A model generated the notes under the pieces. The model was given only the letters and a program-made list of their open reading frames with translations. It was not told the origin of the DNA and made no database searches. Positions 1 to 6,500 of a stretch of 38,664 nucleotides of DNA are shown here, piece by piece. This DNA is from Polaromonas sp. (GTDB lineage Bacteria; Pseudomonadota; Gammaproteobacteria; Burkholderiales; Burkholderiaceae_C): contig JANXTM010000211.1 in NCBI GenBank assembly GCA_025352405.1, positions 1-38,664 on the forward strand, written 5' to 3'. Each line of letters begins with the position of its first letter. Positions within the stretch are counted from its first letter, which is position 1. The position numbers and the translations under genes were made by a program.

Positions 1-118
1 CACCGCCAGCGATAGCGCCAACGCCAGTGCCGATTTGTGCATTCGTCGGGTTGGTTCCGCAACCCGTCAGGGCGATCAGGGAGGCCGCAATTGCAGACAT
101 TAAGAGTTTGGAGTTCAT
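1..118 (-). CDS. Glycine-zipper outer-membrane lipoprotein, C-terminally truncated by the window edge
   Basis: The visible 39 residues begin with a short basic N-terminus, a hydrophobic stretch and the lipobox LTGC (Cys at about residue 20), so the product should be exported by Sec, lipidated on that cysteine and anchored in a membrane. After the cysteine comes a polar linker and then the start of a Gly-rich run (GTGVGAIAGG) typical of the glycine-zipper 2TM family (SlyB/Pcp-like). The start at 118 is preceded on the minus strand by an AAGG ribosome-binding site about 7 bases away. The leader (about 119-336) is non-coding, AT-rich near the gene, and shares a split motif with the leader of the second glycine-zipper lipoprotein at 18391. 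The rest of the gene lies beyond base 1. SlyB-like proteins are linked to envelope integrity; the exact role here is not known. Confidence 0.75.
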   Translation of the reverse strand, partial: MNSKLLMSAIAASLIALTGCGTNPTNAQIGTGVGAIAGG

Positions 119-223
119 GGTGTGTACCTTTTTTTTACTGAAAAAAATTCAGGCTGCTTTAAGTTGACATTTATACCCGTGTAAAAGGTTTTGAAAGGTC
201 GATTTTTTGGCACTGCCTGTGAC

Positions 224-263
224 CAGACTGTAAGTCACTCCCGTGTTGTGCGCTGTAGGAGAA
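224..263 (-). promoter_or_regulatory. Candidate regulatory element upstream of the lipoprotein gene (split motif TTYTCCTAC / TACAGYCTG)
   Basis: Read on the minus strand, this stretch has TTCTCCTAC followed 22 bases later by TACAGTCTG. The same two words, TTTTCCTAC and TACAGCCTG, in the same order about 28 bases apart, occur in the leader of the other glycine-zipper lipoprotein (18202-18247). A shared regulator or RNA structure is an inference from two copies only. Confidence 0.25.
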
Positions 264-272
264 CACCACCGC

Positions 273-336
273 ACCATGTCGGTGTCGAAAGGCAAGGCTG
301 CCGGGTCTGCAGGTGCCTCGCCAACCATGTCGGTGT
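273..336. repeat. Short direct repeat, 13 bp, two copies
   Basis: ACCATGTCGGTGT occurs at 273-285 and again at 324-336, 51 bases apart, in the non-coding stretch between the amiC stop and the partial lipoprotein gene. No coding frame there looks real. It could be a pair of operator half-sites or a relic of a local duplication; function unknown. Confidence 0.5.
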
Positions 337-1812
337 TTATACCTGCCGGTTACGCGCCAGTGGCGGGTTGCGCGCAAAGTAGCGGCTGATTCCGCGCATC
401 AAAGCGTCTGCCAGTTGCACCTGATATTGCTCGCTACGCAGCTTGGCTTCTTCGTCGGGGTTACTGATGAAAGCGGTTTCCACCAGTATGCTGGGAATAT
501 CAGGGGCTTTCAGTACGGCGAATCCGGCTTGCTCAACCCGGGGTTTGTGCAGCTTGCCAACGCTGCCTATTTCTCCCAGCATGGCGCTGCCCAGCTTCAG
601 GCTGTCGTTGATTTGTGCGGTGGTGCTCATGTCGAGCAGGGCTTTTTGTACTTGCTCGTCCTTGGCCTTGACGTTCAGGCCGCCCACCAGATCAGCGGAG
701 TTTTCCTTGTCGGCCATCCAGCGAGCGGCGCTGCTGGAGGCGCCTTTATCGCTGAGCGCAAAAACGCTGGCCCCTTGCGGTCTGGCGGTAAAAAAAGCAT
801 CAGCGTGGATACTGATGAACAAATCGGCCTGCACTTTGCGCGCCTTTTGTACGCGAATGTGCAGCGGTACAAAAAAATCACTGTCGCGCGTCAAGTAAGC
901 GCGCATATTGGGCTGCTGGTTGATACGGTCCCGCAGGCGGTGCGCAATCTGCAGCACCACGTCTTTTTCACGCGTGCCGCCGGGGCCCACGGCACCTGGG
1001 TCCTCGCCGCCGTGACCCGGGTCAAGGGCAACGATCACCAGGCGGTCTGTTTTGCCCTCGGGGGCTGGTGCAGCGGCCAGCACCGGTGGGGCTGGCGAGA
1101 CAGGTGGGGCTGGCGAGACAGGTGGGGCAGAAGGTAAAGGCAAAGCGGACGCTGGCTTGCCAACACCAGGCCTGCCTGCAGATGGTGCAGGGGCGGGCGC
1201 GGGCTGCGCCGCCATGGCGGGTACGCTTGCAGGTTTGCCAGACTGCTGCGCCATCAACTCCCCCAGCGGATCAGCGGCTGGCCTGGCCGGAATTGGTGCC
1301 GGTAGGGTCGCAGGGGTTGATGAAGTTGGTGATTTGTCGGCCAGCCGTTCGGCAATCAGCGCCTCCAGTGGGTCTACAGGCTGCGCCGGATACAGGTCAA
1401 ATACCAGCCGGTACTGATAGGCAGCCACAGGCGGCAAGGTGAACACCTGCGGAAGCATAGGCTGCTTCAGGTCCATCACAAGGCGCACTACACCGGGTGC
1501 GTTCTGCCCGACGCGAATACCTGAAATATTCGGATCATCGGATTTGACCTTGGCCACCAGCTCGCGCAAAGCCGGAATCAGGTCGATGCCCTCAATATCT
1601 ACCGCCAGGCGCGGTGGATCGGCAATAAAAAACTGCCGCGCCTTGATCTCGCCATCAGACTCGATGGTCAGCCGTGTGTAGTCTTTGGAAGGCCAGACCC
1701 GCACCGCCACAATCGTGGCCCCACGCGCAATGTGCTGCACGCCCAGCAGCAGCACGACGCTGGCCAGTTGCAGGGTTTGCCGCCGGTTGGGTGTGTGCAG
1801 GGGGGTCTTCAT
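337..1812 (-). CDS. amiC: N-acetylmuramoyl-L-alanine amidase, AmiC type (septal murein hydrolase)
   Basis: This 491-residue periplasmic zinc amidase cleaves the amide bond between N-acetylmuramic acid and the stem peptide to separate daughter cells. Residues 1-31 look like a Tat signal (twin arginine at 10-11, then a hydrophobic stretch), as in E. coli AmiC. An AMIN domain spans about 35-140, a Pro/Ala-rich linker 160-255, and an Amidase_3 domain 258-480. Expected zinc ligands are His267 (in DPGHGG), Glu282 and His336 (in SIHAD), with catalytic Glu445 in VETAF. The start at 1812 overlaps the tsaE stop in an ATGA, implying translational coupling; an upstream in-frame start would read through tsaE and is rejected. 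Part of the linker is encoded by an 18-bp tandem repeat (1085-1128). The tsaE-amiC order is common in proteobacteria. Confidence 0.95.
   Translation of the reverse strand: MKTPLHTPNRRQTLQLASVVLLLGVQHIARGATIVAVRVWPSKDYTRLTIESDGEIKARQFFIADPPRLAVDIEGIDLIPALRELVAKVKSDDPNISGIRVGQNAPGVVRLVMDLKQPMLPQVFTLPPVAAYQYRLVFDLYPAQPVDPLEALIAERLADKSPTSSTPATLPAPIPARPAADPLGELMAQQSGKPASVPAMAAQPAPAPAPSAGRPGVGKPASALPLPSAPPVSPAPPVSPAPPVLAAAPAPEGKTDRLVIVALDPGHGGEDPGAVGPGGTREKDVVLQIAHRLRDRINQQPNMRAYLTRDSDFFVPLHIRVQKARKVQADLFISIHADAFFTARPQGASVFALSDKGASSSAARWMADKENSADLVGGLNVKAKDEQVQKALLDMSTTAQINDSLKLGSAMLGEIGSVGKLHKPRVEQAGFAVLKAPDIPSILVETAFISNPDEEAKLRSEQYQVQLADALMRGISRYFARNPPLARNRQV
1085..1128. repeat. 18-bp tandem repeat (2.4 copies) in the amiC linker
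   Basis: GGTGGGGCTGGCGAGACA is repeated at 1085-1102 and 1103-1120, with a partial third copy to 1128. On the minus strand it encodes repeated PAPPVS units in the flexible linker between the AMIN and amidase domains. Each unit is six codons, so copy-number change would keep the frame. Confidence 0.85.
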
Positions 1813-2285
1813 GCCAGCAAGGCCTCGCCTGTTGTGGTGAATGCGCTCAGCGTCAGTGCCCGCGCATCGCCGGCCAGCACTTCTATGGCGATCAGCAGGT
1901 CCGCTTGCGGCAGGTGAGGGCCCGCCTTTTCGGGCCATTCGACCAGCTTGAGGCCGGGGCTGGCAAAAATATCGCGAAATCCGGCTTCTTCCCATTCATC
2001 GGGGTCATTGAAGCGGTAAAAATCAAAGTGCCAGATGTTCAAGTCGTCCAGGGTGTAGGGCTCCACCACGGCATAGGTCGGGCTTTTGATGCGGCCGGTT
2101 ACGCCTAGTGCACCGAGTAGATGCCGCACAAAAGTCGTTTTTCCCGCGCCCAGGTCACCTCGCAATTCCAGCATGGCGTGGCCAAGCGCTGACCGTGTGG
2201 CCAAGTTCTGGGCAAAGGCCTGCGTGGCGGCCTCGTCTGGCCATGTCAATGTTTTTACAATCAGTGGGTGGAACCGAGTAGTCAT
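1809..2285 (-). CDS. tsaE: tRNA N6-threonylcarbamoyladenosine biosynthesis ATPase TsaE
   Basis: TsaE is the ATPase partner of TsaB/TsaD in making t6A37 in ANN-decoding tRNAs. The 158-residue product has the Walker A motif GDLGAGKTT at 43-51, the switch-like SPTY at 68-71 and the family-typical HFDFYR at 86-91; its length fits the family. I chose the ATG at 2285; an in-frame ATG at 2297 and one at 2348 also exist but extend further into queG, and none has a clear ribosome-binding site. The 3' end overlaps the amiC start by 4 bases. The 5' end overlaps the divergently read queG start by about 18 bases, so each gene's promoter must lie within or next to the other's coding region. Confidence 0.93.
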   Translation of the reverse strand: MTTRFHPLIVKTLTWPDEAATQAFAQNLATRSALGHAMLELRGDLGAGKTTFVRHLLGALGVTGRIKSPTYAVVEPYTLDDLNIWHFDFYRFNDPDEWEEAGFRDIFASPGLKLVEWPEKAGPHLPQADLLIAIEVLAGDARALTLSAFTTTGEALLA

Positions 2286-3377
2286 CAAGTCGATCATCAA
2301 TTTGTAAGTCAGATTCAGACGTGGGCGCGTGCGCTTGGATTCTCGCAAATTGGCATTGCGGGTGTGGACTTATCGTCAGCCGAACCTGGATTATCAGCTT
2401 GGCTGGCCGCAGGCTTTCATGGTGACATGCATTACATGGCGGCGCATGGGCTTAAACGGGCCAGGCCCGCTGAACTGATGCCCGGCACCGTGAGTGTGAT
2501 TACCGCGCGCATGGACTACCTGCCCGCTTTGGCTGAAGCTTGCGCAGACGGCGTAGCGCCGTGGCAGGCGGTGGAGTTCAGCCGCCTGGAGCGGCCGGGC
2601 GAAGCCATCGTTTCGGTCTATGCCCGGGGGCGCGACTATCACAAGGTCATGCGGTCACGTCTGCAAAAACTCGGCGAACGCATTGCAGCGCACGTCGAAA
2701 CGCTGGGCCACCGCGCCTTTACGGACTCAGCGCCCGTACTGGAGGCCGAGCTGGCCGCTCGATCTGGCCAGGGCTGGCGCGGCAAACACACGCTGCTGCT
2801 CAACCGCGAGGCCGGGTCGATGTTTTTTCTGGGTGAAATTTATGTTGATCTGGCACTGCCGCAAAGCGCGCCCGTCAGCTCGCACTGCGGCAGCTGCAGC
2901 GCCTGCATTGACGTGTGCCCCACGCAGGCCATCATTGCGCCGCACAAGCTTGACGCGCGGCGCTGCATCTCATACCTGACCATCGAACACGCCGGGCCGA
3001 TCCCGCTCGAGTTTCGGGCTTTGATTGGCAACCGCATCTACGGCTGTGACGACTGTCAGCTGATTTGCCCCTGGAACAAGTTTGCCCAGCGCAGCGCGCT
3101 GCCCGATTTTGACGAACGGCAGGGCCTGACCGGCCAGCAACTGGTCACTTTGTTTGCCTGGACCGAGGCCGAGTTTTTAGGCTTCACCGAAGGCAGCGCC
3201 ATACGCCGCATTGGCCATGCGCGCTGGCTGCGCAACATCGCCCTGGCCATGGGCAATGCCCTGCGCGCCGGGCATGACAGCGGCATACGCCAGGCGCTGC
3301 TGGCGCGGCAGCGGCACGCGAGTGAGGTGGTCAGAGAGCAGGTGGCCTGGGCGTTACAGGCAAATATCGATGCCTAA
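2268..3377 (+). CDS. queG: Epoxyqueuosine reductase QueG
   Basis: This cobalamin-dependent iron-sulfur enzyme carries out the last step of queuosine synthesis, reducing epoxyqueuosine to queuosine in tRNA (GUN anticodons). The product is 369 residues, normal for QueG. Two ferredoxin-like cysteine sets are visible: CGSCSACIDVCP (Cys207, 210, 213, 217) and CDDCQLICP (Cys260, 263, 267), with Cys233 between them. Asp154 in FTDSAPVLE matches the catalytic acid region, and the C-terminus looks like a HEAT-like helical tail. The start is GTG at 2268; the family-typical helix (QIQTWARALGFSQIGIAG) follows within 15 residues, so no later start is suitable. It is divergent from, and overlaps, tsaE. A 39-bp dispersed repeat sits just after the stop. 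Confidence 0.95.
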   Translation: MEPSSHQVDHQFVSQIQTWARALGFSQIGIAGVDLSSAEPGLSAWLAAGFHGDMHYMAAHGLKRARPAELMPGTVSVITARMDYLPALAEACADGVAPWQAVEFSRLERPGEAIVSVYARGRDYHKVMRSRLQKLGERIAAHVETLGHRAFTDSAPVLEAELAARSGQGWRGKHTLLLNREAGSMFFLGEIYVDLALPQSAPVSSHCGSCSACIDVCPTQAIIAPHKLDARRCISYLTIEHAGPIPLEFRALIGNRIYGCDDCQLICPWNKFAQRSALPDFDERQGLTGQQLVTLFAWTEAEFLGFTEGSAIRRIGHARWLRNIALAMGNALRAGHDSGIRQALLARQRHASEVVREQVAWALQANIDA

Positions 3378-3390
3378 AAATGGCTTTTAG

Positions 3391-3429
3391 GCAGCAAATA
3401 CGGGGGCTAACAGCTATTAAAAAAATAGC
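3391..3429 (-). repeat. 39-bp dispersed repeat, copy 1
   Basis: The element lies between the convergent queG and AEC-permease genes. On the minus strand it reads GCTATT, a 6-7 base spacer, AATAGC, then TTAGCCCCCGTATTT and GCTGC. The inverted GCTAT/ATAGC pair can form a short hairpin. It is the same length and layout as the copies at 9534, 26267 and 34514. The flank before it (AAAAATGGCTTTTAG) resembles the flank of the 34514 copy, so the full unit may be about 55 bp. Confidence 0.8.
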
Positions 3430-3457
3430 AAGCAAGCCCGATAAAGCGTCGATGCAT

Positions 3458-4369
3458 TTAAAGCCGGCGCAGCACACCCAGGGCAAATGGCAGACTCACC
3501 ACACCCAGCATGGTTGACAGGGTGACCAGGCCTGCCACGTAGCCGCCGTTGTAGCCCATGCGGGCTGCCAGCACATAGGCGCTGGAGGCCGTCGGCAGGG
3601 CTGAAAACGCCAGCAATATGGTGGTTTGCACCGGGGAAAGCCCAAACGCTCTGGCCAGCCCAAACGCCACCAGCGGCAACATCAGGTGCCGGATCGACAA
3701 CACCGCTACCGCCAGTGTTTTGGCGTTTGACAGGTGACCAAACTGCATGCCTGCGCCAGCCGCCATCAAACCCAGCGCCAGCGATGCCGCGCCAATCCGG
3801 GTGACGGCAGGCTCCAGCCAGACAGGCAGAGTAAAGCCCAGCAAATTGGCCACCAGGGCCGTGGCAGTGGCCAGAATCAGTGGGTTGCGCAGCAGTTCGC
3901 CGGCAAAACTGCGCTTGGCATGCTTTGCCATGGGCCACACGGCGCCGACGTTAAACAGAGGCACGCACACACCGATCAGAACCGCTATCAGCTGCAGGCC
4001 CTCGCTGCCGGCCAGCCGATCGGCCAAAGCCAGGCCGATGAAAGAATTAAATCGAAAAGCGACCTGTGCGCTAGCGGCGTGGTCGCGCCTGTCAATGCGC
4101 CGGCCCAGCCACGGCAGGTAGGGCAGACTGTAGGCTAGCGCAATGCCGCTCAGTCCCAGCAATATCCCGGCACCGATAAGACTGGAAGCCGCACCCAGGT
4201 CAAGCGGGTTGCGGACGATCGACTGAAACAGCAGGACTGGGAACAAAAAGTAATACACCAGGCTCTCAACCTGCTCCCACACCGTTCGGTTGAGGGCGGT
4301 GTAACGGCACACCAGATAACCGCAAACAATCAGGGAAAAATCGGGAAAAAGAAGTTGCGCATAGTTCAC
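3458..4369 (-). CDS. AEC-family (auxin efflux carrier-like) membrane transporter
   Basis: The product is a 303-residue integral membrane protein with roughly ten hydrophobic segments and the two-half layout of AEC permeases (N-terminal FPDFSLIVCGYLVCR region; C-terminal AFSALPTASSAYVLAARMG followed by a last TM pair). AEC proteins export or take up small organic acids such as malate or malonate; the substrate here cannot be read from sequence. I chose the GTG at 4369, which begins right before the first TM. A longer reading from ATG at 4474 would add a non-membrane, non-conserved 35-residue tail and run into the promoter region of the divergent gene. Together with the neighbouring Bug-type binding protein it suggests carboxylate handling, but they belong to different transport classes. 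Confidence 0.85.
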   Translation of the reverse strand: MNYAQLLFPDFSLIVCGYLVCRYTALNRTVWEQVESLVYYFLFPVLLFQSIVRNPLDLGAASSLIGAGILLGLSGIALAYSLPYLPWLGRRIDRRDHAASAQVAFRFNSFIGLALADRLAGSEGLQLIAVLIGVCVPLFNVGAVWPMAKHAKRSFAGELLRNPLILATATALVANLLGFTLPVWLEPAVTRIGAASLALGLMAAGAGMQFGHLSNAKTLAVAVLSIRHLMLPLVAFGLARAFGLSPVQTTILLAFSALPTASSAYVLAARMGYNGGYVAGLVTLSTMLGVVSLPFALGVLRRL

Positions 4370-4489
4370 GGGGCGAGAATAACCGCAAAGCGGGGGCTTC
4401 TTCGGGTTTGCCCGCTGTGCATAAGCCGCAGCGACCGGCGCCGCGCTTGCGCGTACCATCGCAGTGGTTTCCATTTGAAGGACTTAAAG

Positions 4490-5470
4490 ATGCTACGTCG
4501 ATCTATTTTTATCAAAAAAACGCTGGCTGCGCTGTCGCTGTCTGCTATAGCCGGCACTTCCCTGGCGCAGGGTTATCCCAACAAGGTGGTCAAGGTGCAA
4601 ATCCCGTTTGCACCCGGCGGAACTACCGACATCATTGGCCGGGTTATTTCCGAGCCGCTTGGCAAGGCGCTGGGCCAGGTGGTGCTGATCGAGAACAAGG
4701 CCGGTGGTGGTGGTGTGGTGGGTGCTGCAGAATTAGCCCGTGCTGCCCCGGACGGCTACACGCTGGGCATGGCTACCGTGTCGACCACGGCGGCCAATCC
4801 GGCCATCAACCCGAAAATTCCGTACAACACGCTGACGGATTTCACGCCCATCATCAACATCGCGGCCACGCCGAATATTTTGGCCGTACACCCAAGTTTT
4901 CCAGCCAAAAACTACAAGGAATTTCTGGCGGAGATCAAGAAAAACCCGGGCAAATATTCATTTTCTTCGTCAGGCACGGGCAGTATTGCGCACTTGCAGA
5001 TGGAGCTGTTTAAAAATTTGAGCGGTACCTTTGTCACGCACATTCCCTACCGCGGCTCTGGCCCGGCCCTAAACGACACCGTGGCTGGCCAAGTCAACAT
5101 GATTTTTGATAATCTGCCCTCCGCATTGCCGTTTATTTTGCAAAAACGCCTGGTCCCTATCGTGATTGCCGCACCGCAACGGCTGGCCGCCCTGCCAGAT
5201 GTTCCGACGTTCAAAGAGTTGGGCCTTGAGCCGGTCAACCGCATGGCCTACTACGGCCTGATTGGACCGAAAAACTTGCCCAAAGAGGTGGTTGATAAGA
5301 TCAGTACAGCCACGAAAAAGGCCCTGGAAGACCCGGCTGTGCGCAAGCGCATTGAAGACACGGGCTCCATCATTGTTGCCAATACGCCAGAGCAGTTTTC
5401 TGCACAGATCAAGGCTGAATACGAGGTGTACAAAAAGGTGGTCGACTCGGCCAAACTCAAGCTGGAGTGA
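4490..5470 (+). CDS. Bug-family tripartite tricarboxylate transporter substrate-binding protein (orphan)
   Basis: This is a periplasmic solute-binding protein of the Bug/TctC family, 326 residues, the usual length. Residues 1-26 form a signal peptide (basic MLRRSIFIKK, hydrophobic core, cleavage after TSLA). The mature part begins YPNKVVKVQIPFAPGG, followed by TTDIIGR, the hallmark ligand-loop region that binds a carboxylate through water and backbone contacts. The ribosome-binding site AAGGA lies about 8 bases before ATG 4490. No tctA or tctB membrane subunit is nearby, which is normal for the large Bug families of Bordetella and Comamonadaceae, where many binding proteins are thought to share one membrane complex or act as sensors. 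It is followed by a strong terminator. The ligand is unknown. Confidence 0.92.
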   Translation: MLRRSIFIKKTLAALSLSAIAGTSLAQGYPNKVVKVQIPFAPGGTTDIIGRVISEPLGKALGQVVLIENKAGGGGVVGAAELARAAPDGYTLGMATVSTTAANPAINPKIPYNTLTDFTPIINIAATPNILAVHPSFPAKNYKEFLAEIKKNPGKYSFSSSGTGSIAHLQMELFKNLSGTFVTHIPYRGSGPALNDTVAGQVNMIFDNLPSALPFILQKRLVPIVIAAPQRLAALPDVPTFKELGLEPVNRMAYYGLIGPKNLPKEVVDKISTATKKALEDPAVRKRIEDTGSIIVANTPEQFSAQIKAEYEVYKKVVDSAKLKLE

Positions 5471-5523
5471 TGGCTGGTACCGTTCAATGCGCGTCGTACT
5501 CCAGGCGTGCCTGAATTTCAGCT

Positions 5524-5552
5524 AAAGCCGCCCGTAATGGGCGGCTTTTTTT
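5524..5552 (+). terminator. Rho-independent terminator after the Bug gene
   Basis: A perfect 10-bp stem AAAGCCGCCC / GGGCGGCTTT with a 5-base loop (5534-5538) runs into a T-tract (5546-5552). It lies 53 bases after the Bug stop and directly abuts the xerD start, so xerD must have its own signal or depend on read-through. Confidence 0.9.
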
Positions 5553-5555
5553 GTT

Positions 5556-6470
5556 ATGGTTCAGGCCATGCATATCAACAGCCAGTCCAGTATCGACACC
5601 TTTATAGACGCCTTGTGGCTGGAGGACGGCTTGTCAAAAAACACGCTGGAAGCGTATCGGCGTGACCTGTCGCTGTACGCAGACTGGCTGGTGGCCCGAG
5701 AGCCGCCGGACCGTTCCCTCAATGAGACGGTTGAAGTTGACATCAATGGCTATTTTTCAGCCCGGCACAGCGCTACCCGCGCGACATCGGCCAACCGCCG
5801 CCTGACGGTGTTCAAGCGTTACTTTCGGTGGGCCTTGCGTGAACGTTTCGTCAACGCCGACCCCACGCTCAAACTGCAGTCTGCCAAACAGGCACTGCGC
5901 GTGCCTAAACTCATGAGCGAAGCGCAGGTTGAAGCGCTGCTGGCCGCGCCAGATGACACCACGTCCCTGGGCCAGCGGGATCGCGCCATGCTGGAGTTGA
6001 TGTACGCCAGTGGCCTGCGCGTGAGTGAGCTGGTCGGGCTGAAGACTTTTCATGTGGGCCTGAACGAAGGGGTTTTGCGCGTGATGGGCAAGGGCAACAA
6101 GGAGCGGCTGGTGCCGTTTGGGCAAATTGCCCGTGAAGCCATCGTGCGTTACCTGGCCGAGGCGCGTTCGACCATTCTGGGCGGCCAGCAGACCGATGAT
6201 CTGTTTGTAACTGCGCGTGGCGCTGGCATGAGCCGCGTGATGTTCTGGATGCTGGTCAAAAAATATGCACTGCTGGCAGACATCACCTCGCCGCTGTCCC
6301 CGCACACGCTGCGCCATGCGTTTGCCACCCATTTGCTCAACCACGGCGCGGACCTGCGCGCGGTGCAAATGCTGCTTGGGCATGCCGATATTTCAACCAC
6401 CACGATCTACACCCATGTGGCGCGTGAGCGGCTCAAGAAAGTTCACGGCGAACACCACCCCAGGGGTTGA
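5556..6470 (+). CDS. xerD: Site-specific tyrosine recombinase XerD
   Basis: XerD works with XerC at the dif site to resolve chromosome dimers at division. The 304-residue protein has the N-terminal SAM-like DNA-binding domain (about 10-105) and a C-terminal catalytic domain with the full set of active-site residues: Arg155 (SGLRVSEL), Lys179 (GKGNKER), His250 and Arg253 (HTLRHAFATH), His276 (LGHADIS) and nucleophile Tyr285 (IYTHV). The frame opens at ATG 5556; a second ATG at 5568 is equally plausible because neither has a proper ribosome-binding site. The start comes directly out of the T-tract of the upstream terminator. The gene is convergent with cfa, 30 bases apart, with no clear terminator between. 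XerC would look similar, but the ASGLRVSELVGL and TIYTHVARERLK context favours XerD. Confidence 0.93.
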   Translation: MVQAMHINSQSSIDTFIDALWLEDGLSKNTLEAYRRDLSLYADWLVAREPPDRSLNETVEVDINGYFSARHSATRATSANRRLTVFKRYFRWALRERFVNADPTLKLQSAKQALRVPKLMSEAQVEALLAAPDDTTSLGQRDRAMLELMYASGLRVSELVGLKTFHVGLNEGVLRVMGKGNKERLVPFGQIAREAIVRYLAEARSTILGGQQTDDLFVTARGAGMSRVMFWMLVKKYALLADITSPLSPHTLRHAFATHLLNHGADLRAVQMLLGHADISTTTIYTHVARERLKKVHGEHHPRG

Positions 6471-6500
6471 AGTGCGCGGCCTGGTCCCGTTGTTTCCTGT

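Noticed and set aside
171..377. Minus-strand 68-residue frame between amiC and the first lipoprotein gene
   Set aside because: It overlaps the amiC 3' end, is rich in Arg/His, lacks a ribosome-binding site and covers the repeat and motif region, so it is treated as non-coding.
313..1137. Long plus-strand open frame opposite amiC
   Set aside because: It is the antisense shadow of the conserved amidase gene, with no recognisable domain and no ribosome-binding site.
1813..1995. Longer AmiC with a 61-residue extension
   Set aside because: The extension lies inside tsaE in another frame and would bury the twin-arginine signal; the ATGA overlap start at 1812 is typical.
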